Assembly: GCA_039621445.1 (NCBI GenBank)
Contig: CP154955.1
Location: 26,405,069 to 26,469,068, forward strand
Source: Euglena gracilis
Taxonomy: Eukaryota; Euglenida; Euglenophyceae; Euglenales
Direction of reading: 5' to 3'
DNA length: 64,000 bases
A program made the translations under genes and the position numbers. How positions within the stretch are numbered: the stretch's first letter is position 1; each line of letters starts with the position of its first letter. The notes beneath the pieces were generated by a model, which was not told where the DNA came from, did no database searches, and worked only from the letters and a program-made list of their open reading frames with translations. This document shows positions 23,450-35,641 of this stretch, piece after piece.

Positions 23450-24100
23450 CGTAACTGTTGCACAAACGCCCACAAGCGGCCTGCTGTCACCAGCGACCAC
23501 CAAAATTCCATCACCAATTTCCCACTCGGGTCAGTTCAGTATTGGTGAAAATTTTTCAGGGTGGAAAAGAACAGGGGACAGGATTCGTGTCATTTTATGA
23601 TACAGAGGCATCCTGGTTGTTGCATTCATCCCAAGGTCATCCAGCAAGGCCATCAGGGATTCCAAAGCCGCTGGCCCATATACATTGTCCCTGTCAGTAA
23701 CACTGTCCTGGCTCAGTTATTCAGCACTCCAAGCCTGTTCACCCCCAGGCATGCACTCAGACATCGTCCCCCTCAAACACTCAATGAACCAAATGAATGA
23801 GCCCAAAGACAATCCACATCACAACTTTGCAAAAAAAAAAACCCACCTTGACGCAAGACGGATGGCAAATGACAAAACTCTGGCACAAATTGTCCAATTT
23901 TCCATGAATTTCTGGGAAAAAACCTCTGGGTGTCACTGTATGCCTGTTTCCTGTGGGATCATTTCACGAAACTTGTCAACTTGTGCAAGCTGCCCATGCT
24001 GCCCTGGTGCAAGTGGTTGTGAGGCATCCTGACTGCACATTTGTGGAAATCGCGCAAATCATTATTGACAAAAAAAGAATCATGTCAAGACACCCCCTCC
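23450..24100. other. No gene or bounded repeat seen
   Basis: This is ordinary-complexity sequence with short open frames on both strands and no recognisable product. Confidence 0.5.
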
Positions 24101-24101
24101 A

Positions 24102-24420
24102 GGGTTCAATATGAGGAGAGGTGGGGGTCGGACACCCCCCCCCTGGTTGCACTTAGGCTTCTTGTCTAACTTGCTTCTGGCCCAGTGGTGTGGTGAGTGG
24201 CCAGGGACCCCTTACACCAGTGCCCCCCAGGAAGGGGGGGGCCTCCCCGCCTGTATGGTGGTGCGGTCCAGGTGACTGAAATTCGGACCAGCACAAAACC
24301 CCGAGGTGAATTTTTTGTTCCCCCAAAATCGGCCAAAAGTGCCATTTGGGCACTTTTTGGGCAAAAATTTGCCACAAATGCCCAGAATTTTTGGCGCAAA
24401 GCGCCGAGAGGAAGGTATGT
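24102..24420 (+). mobile_element. A-family element lacking its right end
   Basis: It starts CAGGGTTCAATATGAGG. The core AAGTGCCATTTGGGCACTTT and the hairpin GGCGCAAAGCGCC follow. The right terminal repeat is absent, so it is truncated. Confidence 0.7.
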
Positions 24421-24656
24421 ATGTTTATTTTTTATGAAGGTATGTATGCCCTGGAGAACGTTGGGGTTGGCAGGTCTCCGAACCAACAATTCTTCACAGC
24501 TCCTTGATGAAGATGTTGGATAAACTCGTCCGGAACTTTGAGAACTTGCATTGGAGTGTCAAGCAAGGTGGTGGAAACAAGCCACATCAAACAAACATGG
24601 AGGAACAGAGGCAGCAACATTCCTGGAAAGAGTGGAACAAAAATATTATATCGAGA

Positions 24657-24776
24657 ACTGTGTCCCAGACGCCGGTTCGGGCGGGAAACCTGTGCCTGGG
24701 ACGCCGGTTCGGGCGGTAGCCCGAACCGGCGTCCCAGGCACAGGTTTCCCGCCCGAACCGGCGTCTGGGACACAGT
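24657..24776. repeat. Perfect palindrome, 58-bp arms, 4-bp spacer
   Basis: 24657-24714 is the exact reverse complement of 24719-24776, with spacer GGTA. Each arm contains two GACGCCGGTTCGGGC units. It would form a very stable hairpin or cruciform. It belongs to repeat family O, whose other members lie at about 25475-25575 and 26925-26980. Confidence 0.97.
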
Positions 24777-24779
24777 TTT

Positions 24780-25610
24780 TGAAACCGTGGCTAGGGGGCT
24801 CCGTTTTCATGCCCGAACCGGCGGCTAGGGAATCACGGCCAATTTCGCCCAAAATACCCATGTTTGGGGCAGTTTTGGGCGATTTTGGCCCAAATGGGCC
24901 GCCGGTCGAAAATGGCAGATTCCACACTTATGAAGCCATGTTACCCATTAATCGAAAGCTCTTCTCAAGGGCTTTCGACAGATAATCACAGGATTCGGCC
25001 ACAATGCACGCAGCGCTTATTTTCAGCGATCGTGTATTCCAAAATTTGACATCCTAATTTGTCAAATCCCACAGTTCAGGTTGCAAATTGCATATCAAAC
25101 GAAAGGTCTCGCCAACACCTTTCGCTTGGTACCCACAGAACTCAGCCAGATTGCAAAGCGCCCTCAAAATCAGCGATCGCATTTTTCCGCATTTTTCGGA
25201 CCCCATTTGCATATCTGAAATTCCACTTTTCAGCTGCCATGTTACCCATCGATCGAAAGCTCTTCTCAAGGGCTTTCAGCAGATGGCCTTAGATTTCAGC
25301 CATGCTGTGTGGTATTCTATTTCAGAAATTCTCCAAAATTGGCCAAAAGGAAACTTTTCCTCAAAAAACCCCAATTTTTGGCCCAAGACCACCCAAAAAC
25401 TGCGCAAATGTGATTACCACATGTCTACAAACCCTTTTGGACACTTTTTGGCACTTTTTATTTTGGGTCCCCCAGACGCCGGTTTCCCGCCCGAACCGGC
25501 GTCTGGGACGCCGGTTCGGCGCAGAAATTTCCCGCCCGAACCGGCGTCCCAGACGCCGGTTCGGGCATGAAAACGGAGCCCCCAGACACGGTTTCAATAT
25601 GAGGTTATCT
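24780..25610. repeat. Repeat family O (copy 1)
   Basis: An internal duplication repeats ATCGAAAGCTCTTCTCAAGG at about 24950 and 25252. The right part (25280-25600) is an inverted match to 26925-27175, sharing GGCCTTAGATTTCAGCC, GGTATTCTATTTCAG and the GCCCGAACCGGCGTC hairpin units. It is non-coding. Confidence 0.75.
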
Positions 25611-26224
25611 CTCCTTGAGCTTGTATTGAGTTTGCATTGAAGCAGGGGAACACCATGCCCCCCCCCCCCAAGCAATCACCATGGGGGGGACGGGAACAGT
25701 TACGAAGAACGTCCCAAAAGTGCTCAAAAATCTCCGTTTTTTGGATGTTTTCAAAATTGATTTTTGGCAAAAGCGCTTGAAATTGACATTTTGCAAACAT
25801 GCAAAAAAAAGTTGCAAAAATGACCCATGGGCTGTCCGAGGTTGGGGTATGGGTATAGCTCGAGGGGGACCAGGTCCCCTCCGCTCCCCCCCCCCCAGTG
25901 CTGTTCCGTCGCCATTGGGGGGAGGGGAACACCATCGGGGGGGTCATAAAATTCGGACTGGCCGGCCGGTCCCGAGGCAGGGGTATGGGACACTATCGGG
26001 GGGGGGGGGCATCGCATTTTGGCTTTTGAATTTTGACACCCAATTCTGACAAAATGCCAAAAGTTTTCTGATAGACAATTAACATTAATCGCCTGAAATC
26101 AAGACAATTAGACAATTTGGCGCTTATGAAGCAGCCGTCAGGAAAACTTTTCAAAATCAACAAACTCGGCAAGGGAAAACCGAAACCCGGAAATTCTGAA
26201 AATTTCAGAAAATAAACCCTTTTA

Positions 26225-27368
26225 CAGCTAACGGCGCGAGAATTGGCCCGAGCTGGCAGGATATTTGGCCCTCCCCCTTATCATTTTGGCCCATGGGCTT
26301 AAATGATTTGGCCCAAGGCGGCAAATAATTTGGCCCCAGGTTGGCAATATATTTGGCCCCTGCAGCCCTAAAATTTGGCCCCATCCTGTATGGAGATAGA
26401 CAGTGTGCGCCTGCTTACAGTGGACTGAATCGTTTGGCACATCAGACCTGGTTGGACTTTCCCATCATGAAGGAAGATGCAACTGCACTCATTCCTTTCA
26501 ATGTGCAACTTCTGAAGCAATTTGTGATGAACAATTGAGAAAAGGAACGACCCTCTGGAATTTCCCTAAGAGCCCTTTGACAAACACTGCTTGCAAAGTA
26601 ATGAGATGGCGCCAAAAAATCCCCCTTTTACGTGAGCATTTGTTATAAAAAAAAACAGGTGAAGGACGTTGGATACAACCACTTTCATCGATAAAAATGA
26701 GGTCTGAATTTTCCAAATTGCGCAAACCTTCTGCAAATTCTTTCCGAATTCTCTTCGTTTGGATAGTGTTGCAGGCATGAGGCTCCTTTGACGCTTTTTA
26801 CGTCCAACCCATTCTTTTCAATGAACGTCGGACAGTGTCTACACTGACACGGACATGAAACTCACGCCGCAGTCTGTTGCGGACACCTTCAATTGTCAGA
26901 AACCGTGTATTGGGGCTCTGGCTTCACGCCCGAACCGGCGTCCAGAACGCCAGTTCGGGCGGGAAGACGGCGTCCAGGGGACCCAAAATAAAAAGTGCCA
27001 AAAAGTGTCCAAAATGGTTTTTAGACATGTGGCAATCATATCTGAGCAGTTTTTGGGGGTATTTGGCCAGAAATTGGGGTATTTTGTGCAAAATTTTCCA
27101 TTTGGTCAAATATGCGGAATTTACTGAAATAGAATACCATGCAGCACGGCTGAAATCTAAGGCCATCTGCTGAAAAAAATAGCTTACATTAGAATGAATT
27201 TAAGCTAAATATTGGGGCCAGAATATTTTATGTGGGGCCAAAACTTTTAATTCCGAGGGCCAAAATTCTAAGGCCGGGGGCCAAATATATTGCCGAGCTG
27301 GGGCCAAAATTTTTATTTTGGGGGCCAAAATTTTAGGTCCCTGGGCCAAAATTGCCGCCAGTTAGCTG
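26225..27368 (-). mobile_element. N: decayed Tc1/mariner-like transposon
   Basis: The ends CAGCTAACGGCG and CGCCAGTTAGCTG are inverted repeats bounded by TA (26223-26224, 27369-27370). Subterminal arms repeat a TTTGGCCC motif on both sides. The minus strand between about 26900 and 26500 encodes a broken transposase. A fragment of repeat O (26905-27180) has been inserted near the transposase 5' end. Confidence 0.85.
26480..26900 (-). pseudogene. Broken IS630/Tc1-mariner transposase
   Basis: Read on the minus strand from about 26900, the frame gives a helix-turn-helix-like piece VDTVRRSLKRMGWT, then an in-frame TAA near 26797. The same frame continues to KRIRKEFAEGLRNLENSDL and IFIDESG. The FIDESG motif matches the second catalytic aspartate and its surroundings in IS630/Tc1-mariner DDE transposases. 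The upstream DNA-binding half and the last catalytic residue are not identifiable. The stop codon, the missing start and the O insertion make it inactive. It is the only transposase trace I found in the window. Confidence 0.75.
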
Positions 27369-27379
27369 TAATTTCAGTA

Positions 27380-28290
27380 AAAGTAGCTGGTTATTGAAGG
27401 TAGTTATTGATTTGCACTTTGAAACCCCCCCAAAAAAACCCCCAAAAAACAAGAGAAACCCCGAGGGAAAATTTGGATTTGTTTGAAAAATGCTGTTTGA
27501 AGTGGTGCTTGGAAGTGTAAGTCGATGGTTAGGAGTATGTACAAATACAGCAAGCGCGAGCGGACGCTTGAGCAAGGCTCAAGGTTGGGGGTTTGGGGAG
27601 TGTAGGTTTATGTGTGATGGTCCAGAGGACCGGTGTGGAGGGAGAGGATTTGGAGAGGGAGAGGATTTGGAGAGGGAGATAAGGATGCACCACAACCTAA
27701 CGCGCGCGCGACAACCGGTGGGGACCGGGGAAACAAAAGGGGGAAAGGGGGGCGAGGGGCCAAAAGAGACGTTCCCTGGCCCCGGTGAATGATCTGGGAA
27801 TATCTTGGCCACCCACTGAAAATTCCTGTGGGAGCAGTGCACCCTCGACTCTTCATTTTGGGGTGGGTTGGCTTGAACAAAATTCTCCTGCAATTCTGCC
27901 TGACTGTTGTTCCTGCATGACTGTGAATTTTCCATTCATTGAGATTGGATATTTTTGTCAGTTTCAAGATTTTTGAGGGGTTTTTTTTGTTTGGGTTGAA
28001 ACCTCTCAAGAATTCATTTCCAGTCACCCGACCCTCTGAACTTGGGTTTGAGTTTTCTGAATTTTTTACAACTATCCAAATTGGTGTCATGCAAGGAAAA
28101 AATGTTTTGAAGCATCAGCCAGCGGTTGGGGGAAAAATATTTCATACAAAAATATTTCATAAAAAATAAAAAAGAGAGGCACAATAAATTCCTTCAAGGA
28201 AAAGTTACCAGGCAGCAGTCAACTCTGTAAGTGCAAATCCAGACCTTCATAATTAGACCTTCATAACATCTGCATACAAATCGAACCACC
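27380..28290. other. Upstream region of the eEF3 gene
   Basis: No bounded element is seen. It includes a purine-rich stretch with three GGAGAGGGAGA-type repeats (27635-27685). A 3' splice-like CCCCTCGCAG ends at 28300, just ahead of the eEF3 ATG, so a 5' untranslated exon may lie somewhere upstream. I cannot place a promoter. Confidence 0.35.
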
Positions 28291-28311
28291 CCCCTCGCAG
28301 TGTCTATATCA

Positions 28312-28506
28312 ATGGGACCGAAGAAGGCAGTGACAAGCCAGACTGTTGACTTTGGAGTCATTTCGGATGAAGCTGCTCTTCTTGAGGCCATCACGCAAAC
28401 TTTCGCCACCTTGAAAAATGCCAAAACTGCGATGTCCGTGGTCCCTGCTATCAAATCTCTCTGCAAGCGACGGGAGAAGTGGGTTGAGCCTTTCCTCATT
28501 GCATCT
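28312..28506 (+). CDS. eEF3 exon 1 (start)
   Basis: The ATG at 28312 follows a splice-like CAG. The 65 codons read [20 protein letters not shown] onward to [11 protein letters not shown]. The donor is TCT|GTGAAC, in phase 0. The content fits the first HEAT-like helices of eEF3. The preceding frame is open for a few codons but has no other ATG. Confidence 0.75.
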
Positions 28507-31500
28507 GTGAACAGTATTCTATTCAGGAGTGGTGGAAGGCAGAATTTGGCATCCCCTCTTTTGCTGGGGGGCTGGCAGATTTGGAGTGGACCATTCATTT
28601 AGTGTGGTACACCAAGGTTGTCATTTTGTGGTTCACTGTGGGCACCAAAGTTTTTTTTTGTGGTTCACCTGTGGACACCAAAAAAAAATGTAGTTCACAT
28701 GTTTCCCAACTCAAGGCAACCGACTTGTAAATTTCTGGGTGGGGGTCGCATAGCGAACAAGAACCCAAAATTGATTGGGTCCACATCCTCCATCACGGTG
28801 TTGTGGTGGATATTTCTTACCTGTGCGAACCCTCTCAATCGACCCTGGGGTGTGGGTGCCACACATGTTGGTACGAGGGGGTGGCAGCCATACCATTACC
28901 ATTGCTTATCACCTGTCCCACCCCACCCCCGGAGGGGTGACTGACTGGTTTTTTCAGAGTGATTGACTGGTTTTCTGGCCAAGAGCGGGGGGGGGGGTAG
29001 GCCCGAAAATGAAAAAGTGACTTGCTAATTTTTGAGACATGTTGGCAATATTGCCTTGCCAATGAGCGCATTCAAGAGTGGTTCGCCCCCGGGGGGGGGG
29101 GTGAAGTGACTGACTGGTTTTTTTGGGAAAAAGTGACTGACTGGTTTTTTTAGAGTGGAAAGTGACCCGGAATAACCCTTGCTAAGGTGCCACACTTCAC
29201 GGATTGAGCCAGGGCCAAGGTCCACAATGTGGCTAAGGTGTCCACAGATCAATGAGAAAAAGTTTGGACACCAATTTTTTTTTGTGGTTCACGTGGACAC
29301 CAAAAAAAATTGTGGTCACATGTCTTTTGTGAGCCACACTAAATGAATGTCTGTTTTTTTTGCCCTGTCGTTGCCCTTGTGTTGAACCTTTTTTCTGAAG
29401 GGCAACACTGCTCCTGCCCTTGCCCCAGTTCGCCAACGGGAAGGGGGCCTCAAAAATTTGTGAAGAAGTTGTGGCTGACATCGTCTCCTCCATCCAAGTA
29501 TCCAGTGTGAAAATTCTGCTGGACCATTTGTACCAGGGTATGTCATCGTACAAGTGGCAGGTGAAGCAAGGAAGCATGGTGCTGCTGCAAACATCCATCT
29601 CTTTAATGTTTTGCAGACCCACCAGGGGGCTGCCAGCCGTAGCAGCACGCCCCGGGGAATTCCAGCCTGCTCCTGTTAAAAACAGCCTCTGTTAAAAAGG
29701 AGTTTTGGGCGTTTTTTGGGGGTTGTGAGATGCTCAATTTTGTCAAACCTGTGTTTTGCAGGTCATTTTGGGGGGCAATTGTGCGATTTCGGCCTGGCCT
29801 GGACAAGCTCCGGTCCACTCAGGTCCAGCCCCCCCCCCCAGGGCGGTGGGCCAGCTAACCCAACTTTAAAGTTAGCAACCCCCCCCCCCGGGCTCAAAGA
29901 GATGCATGGCTTCAAAGCTTGAGCAAAAAGCATCCAGCCCAAGTTGGACGGTGTTTACCAGAGGTTGCGACTCATTTGATTGAGTGTCTCCAAGATACCA
30001 AACCAGAGGTTCGCAGCACAGCTATGGAGGTGTGCCCAAGGCTTGCCAACACTTGTGCATTTGGGACCCTGGAGTCCCCCATTTTCAGTCCCCCAACACA
30101 GCATGGCCCCAAATCCCCCCTAATTGCCTGCCTTGAATTTCAACTGACATGATCGCAATCCTTTGTTTGCCACGAAATGGAGTTCGTTTTGGCATTTGAG
30201 TGGTACTTGTTCGCAAAGCGACCCCCACCGAAATTTTTCCAAGTTGGAATTTTTAGGGTCATTGAAGGAGTAGGGTTAGGGTCACGATTTAAGCCAGAAT
30301 CAGGTCTAACTTCTGGCCGAACTTTGGTCCTAAAGTTAGGCCAGAAGTTAGGCCGAAATCGTGACCCAAACCCTGCTCCTTCAATAACCCTAAAAATTCC
30401 GGTTTTGAAAAATTTGAACAAGTACCGCATGAGTTTCGGCTAGCGAAACAGAACCAAAAACCCCTTTGCAGCAGCACCCCCCCCCCCCCCAGGGTGTGTG
30501 TGCTGACCCTGCAAGCCAGCCCGGTCCAGCCAGCTGCTGGCCGACCCTGCCAGCCAGCCCCCTTCTGGAGGGTCCAGCCCATAAATTTTTGGAATTTTTT
30601 TTGGAACAGGTGTTCAAAAATGACCAAAAGTGGCGTTTTGGGGCTCATTGCGGGAAATTGGTGATGGATTTTTGGTGGTCGCTAGCGACCATGGTCCCCA
30701 GCGACTGTTGGTGATGGCCTAGCGATCATTGGTGGTCGGAGCGAATAGTCGCTCCGACCACCAATTTTAAGTCCCCCCCTCTAAAAAATTTTCAGCCCCC
30801 CCTCCAAAGAAATTCATTCAAGTATGAAGGAAAATGACTCGAAACCCAAATGCCTTCGGAAACCGCCATTCGGGGGGTCCATTTGCAAAAAAAAAATTGG
30901 GTAACATACTCTTGTTGGGGCTGTTCTGTCGAACGCGCCTGTGCAAGGCAAGCATGGCCACAGGTAAACGCCGTAAGCAACCTCCCGAAAGCCCTCCAAT
31001 AACATCATCCCCTCTTGTAAGCAAACAAAACAAGCAAACAAAATCCCCTTGTGTGTGTAAAGCAAGGATGGCCGAATCGCGCTCCCCAATGAACTTAGTC
31101 GGCCTTCGGCCTCCTCCGGGGGGGGGGGGGCTGCCGCCCCCCCCCCCCTGCCCAAAATAACAAAATCCCCTTGTGTGTGTGGCCTAAAATTTGGTGGTCG
31201 GAGCGACCAGTCTCTCCAACCACCAATGGTCGCTGCGTCCATTTTCTAGTCGCTAGAACCGACAACCATGCCCCCCCTCCCGATAGTGTCCCCTCCCTGA
31301 TAGTGTCCCATACCCCTTGTTTTTTTGCCTTGCCTTGCTTGCCCCTTATGTCAAGGCTGCTCTCCATTGGCTGGACCCCCCCCCCCGATGGCCCCTCCCC
31401 GATAGTGTCCCATGCCCACCCTGTGGTGGAGCTGGATATAGGACACCGTCGGGAGTGGGGCGTGGACGCTGGGTTCAGGACAGAACCGGTGTCCCCCCCT

Positions 31501-34500
31501 CTTTTTTTGTAGTAAACCCCAACCCTTCTCAAACCCTAACCCTACGCTTTTCCTTCAAAAACCAAAATTTTCGACTCTGTCGTTGGGGGGGGGGTAGTCG
31601 TGCAGTGAATAAGAATCCACCAAGGTGCTTTACGTGGTCAAAACAGTGCCATGCTTTTGTCACGACTTCCCAAAGTTGCAGCCACCATTTAAGAAAAAGA
31701 AAATGGCACATCGGCCACTGGGTTTTTGCCACTTGATGCAAAATACTATGTGACAAAATAATGACCCTGTGTTCTTGGGTTTTGGTAATTTGGTGCCAAA
31801 ATCGGATTCCTTTTGTTTCCCGTCCTGAACAACCCTCTGGTGGGAGTTGACTGTGGGGGGATTCAAGCTGTCAATGGGATGCTTTGTTGGTACTTTTCTC
31901 TGCATTTCTCTCATTTCCTCGCACCCTTGCACAGGTCTTCAAGGACGTGTGCAGAGAAACAATTGGCAATCCAGACGTCAAACCTATCATGAAGCAGGGT
32001 GCTGCTAAGGCTTTTACTGCTCGTTTTATGGGAAGTTTTCCATACTTTTCATGTATTTCCCTAGTGGAAAGTGACCCCCCTCCCCCCCGGGGGTCGCTAA
32101 GTAATGGTGTGGCTGGGGTATGGGACAAGATCGGGGGGGGGGGGATGGTAGCAGCCAAGGTGTCGGCATCTCACAGGCGGAATGAACCCTCCCAGAGCTG
32201 CTTCATTTTTCCAAAGAAAGGTGAACCAAAAAGGCTTCATCTTGGCATTTTTTAGGTGACCTTTTTGGGTCCATCTTGGTTGGTCAGTTAATGGCCCATG
32301 GGAACAGCAAGGGTGTGGAGCTTGTCCCACCTTGATGCGTGCTCACCACGTCTTTAGATTATATCTGTACGTCTGACATCTTTCAGAGCCCAGTTCGCAC
32401 CCCACGGTGCGAACTTCCTTTTTTTTCAAAAAAAAACCTGGACCGTTCCCTGGGACCTCAAACCCAACACCAGACCCCCCCCCCAAAATGTCGATTTTTG
32501 ATGACTTTTTGCATGTTCTTTATGCAACTGAGCAGAGGACCTGCGCTTGCCCTGTATTTTGTGGACATGGACATGATTAACTGGGCATTATTTGCCCCCT
32601 CCCAAATGCCCTGTTAATTGTAAACCGGCTGATCACAGGTAACAAGGTATTTTGGGGGTCCGAATAACACCCTGTAATTTGTGAACAGGCTGTTCACGAA
32701 CAACAGCATGAAAAAAATGGGGAACGGAAAAAAATATTCACTCATTCCGTTGGAAATGGTGTGAATAGCCAAGCAAAGCAGAAAGCACGCATTTGTGAAT
32801 TTCATGCTGTATATGGTGAGTGGCAGATCATCAGCACACACCATCACCCACACCCCGGTGGGGGGTGTCAAACACCCACCCTTTCCCCAGCGGTGAGCTG
32901 TTCGTACTCTAAAGAGAGATGTAAGAGCTCAGTGAGTGCACATTGAACCCCCCCAATTGAGAAAATGTAAAAATTCTAGACCCATCATTGAGAAATGGCC
33001 AGAAGCCGGGGAAATTTTTTGTGCAGTCCAAAATTGAATGTGAAAATGGCGGAAATGGAGAATTTTTGGATGACCATTGACATCATGGTCAAATTTTTGT
33101 CATTTTTATATGGTCAGCAACATCCCCCACTCACCCGAATTGACAGAACCCCCATTAGAAGCCCCCCCCCCCCCAATGGAACTATTAGGAGCTTAAAAAA
33201 AATTTGGTCAGTTGCCCTGGGACTGATGACCTCATCATTGCGTATTCTGATCCAGTGAACCAGACATCCAGTGCTTTGGATAAGCTCATGATGACAACTT
33301 TTGTCAGTGCGGTGGATGGTCCAGAAAAGGCAGCAGCTCCATTTGCTTCCATATTGTACACATATTTTTAATTATTACATTTATTTATTTTTCGGTTCCT
33401 CAAGAAAGGAGGGTTGGGACTGGATCAGCGTTGATCCACTGTGGAGGCACAACCTTGCGTGCTCGAGCTGCTTCGGTCATCCCATGATATCCTACAATAT
33501 CATTTCAATACAATTCAATACAATACAATTTCATTGAAAAAATTGTGGAATGAAGGCGCGTAATCAGGTGCAAATGAAGGAATGAGGAATGAAGGGGAAC
33601 AGGGATTTTTTGAAAGGTTGGACGGGGGTGGGGGGGGGGGCAAAGGCACCGAGGGAAATTTGGACCGAAAAAAAATCGGCCCCCCATCCCAATGGGTCGG
33701 CAGGGGGTTTTGGTGATTCCCGCACAGCCCTGGGCACCCCCCCAGGGGTATGTGGACCCACCCACCCTGGGCGCCGAAGGAATTTGTGCTGTGGTGGGTG
33801 GGGGGTGACCCCCCAGGCCTTCCCGCAAAGCCCTGGGGTTGTGGGTCCCCACCCCAAATTGACCCCCAAAACCTTCGGTTTTGAGGTAGGTGGTTGGGGA
33901 AGCTGTACGGGAATCCCCGCAACCCCATGGATGGGGGGTGGGGGGCAGGGCAGTACGGGAATCGGCCAAACAGCCAGGGTGGTGGGTGGGGTGGGGGATT
34001 GACCCCCCCCACCAGACTTTCCTGCAGCCCTTCCGACCCCCCCCCCACCAGACCTGCCTGTATTTCTGGGGGCGCCGTTTTTTTAGGTCAATTTTCCTTC
34101 AGCACCAGAGAATTTCCTTTGTGCGAGTCTCACCAGGCCTTCCTGTCCAGCCCTGGGGGGTCCCGGCCACCCCCTCCCCCCGGGGGGGAATTGGCAAGGG
34201 GGGCCACCTCCGGGGGGGCCACCTCGGGTTTCCAACAATTTTGGCCTAATATAGAGCCCTTTGCCCGTCCACAAAACCGATGATTTTCCGGGGCCATGTC
34301 AGTCAAGGTCGGATGGGGGTTCCGACTGCCCCCAAGGCTCCCATCTATCCCTGGTCGTGGGAGGGGTGTTGGGGTCTCTTTGGAGGGTCTTAGGGAGTTC
34401 GAGCAAAATGTGCGAATGTTTGAAGCAGCTTTTTTTTTATTGCACTGCTGGAAATTTTGGCCCAGTTGTCAAAACAGTCCCTGCAAACACATTTTCATGC

Positions 34501-34972
34501 ATTCTCACCCCCCAAACACATTTGGTGCTTCAGTCCGGGGGTCCACTCCTTAGTCAATTCCTGACTTTTTCTTCCGTTGCTCAATTGACGCTTGGCGCCG
34601 CGGGGATGGGGGAGTCAGGGCGTCATTCTGCAGATGATTTTTGCCATAAAACCCGAACCACCTGCTGTTTTGTTCCACACTGGGTCTCATCTGCCCTGTC
34701 TTGCGGCGTGGTATGCTGGAGAGGAAGGCCGAGTTCAAACGAAAGGCTGCCATTATCATTGGCAACCTGTGCAAGCTTGTTGTTGACCCCAGGTATTCTC
34801 CAGCATCAATTTTAAGCACTCTTCATTTCATTTATAGACAGAAGTCTTAGGATTTTGAGGGCAGGCGTTTTTTCTCTCCACACCTCTGGTGCACAGATGA
34901 ATGCAGCAGGGTGGAAGGCCACACCACCCATCAGCCAGGATTTAACAGCATAAAGAGTGTTGATATATATAT

Positions 34973-35015
<43 letters not shown>

Positions 35016-35052
35016 CATACATATACACATACATATTCATATACACATACAC

Positions 35053-35113
<61 letters not shown>

Positions 35114-35595
35114 GTATAATACATATAGATATATTATATGTTATGATATATATATATATATATATATATATTCAGGCAGTATTTTTTAGGTGAAAATTCT
35201 CAAAATTGTCAAGGTTTTTTTACCGCGTTTTTTTTTTGAGTTTTTTAAGGTTTTTAAGCCATTTTGAAAATTTCAAGAACTTTTAAGGCATCTATTTTCC
35301 AAGAGTGGTTAAAGAGCCATCTGGGCATCAAACTAACTTCCATCTAGGTTGAAAATACTATTTTTTTTTGAGTTTGAGTGGATCGACAATGTTTCAGCGA
35401 TGCCTGAAATCATTTTTTTCCCCCGGAGTTGGCTTGTTTTTGCCGAGATTTTGCGATTCCCGTTTTGCTCAAAATTAGAATAATTTTCCAGGACAAATTC
35501 TAAGGTTTTAAGATTTTAAGGTGTTTTGGCCAAAAATTTTTAAGGTTTTTGTAAGGTTTTGTAAGGTTGTTCAAGGCGCCTTAAGAGCAATACCT

Positions 35596-35641
<46 letters not shown>

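Noticed and set aside
32104-32150. Complete L-family element (GGTATGGGACAAGATCGGGG...GATGGTA), with relatives at 25980, 31268 and 51548
   Set aside because: Only one end is recognisable at each site, so a bounded element cannot be claimed.
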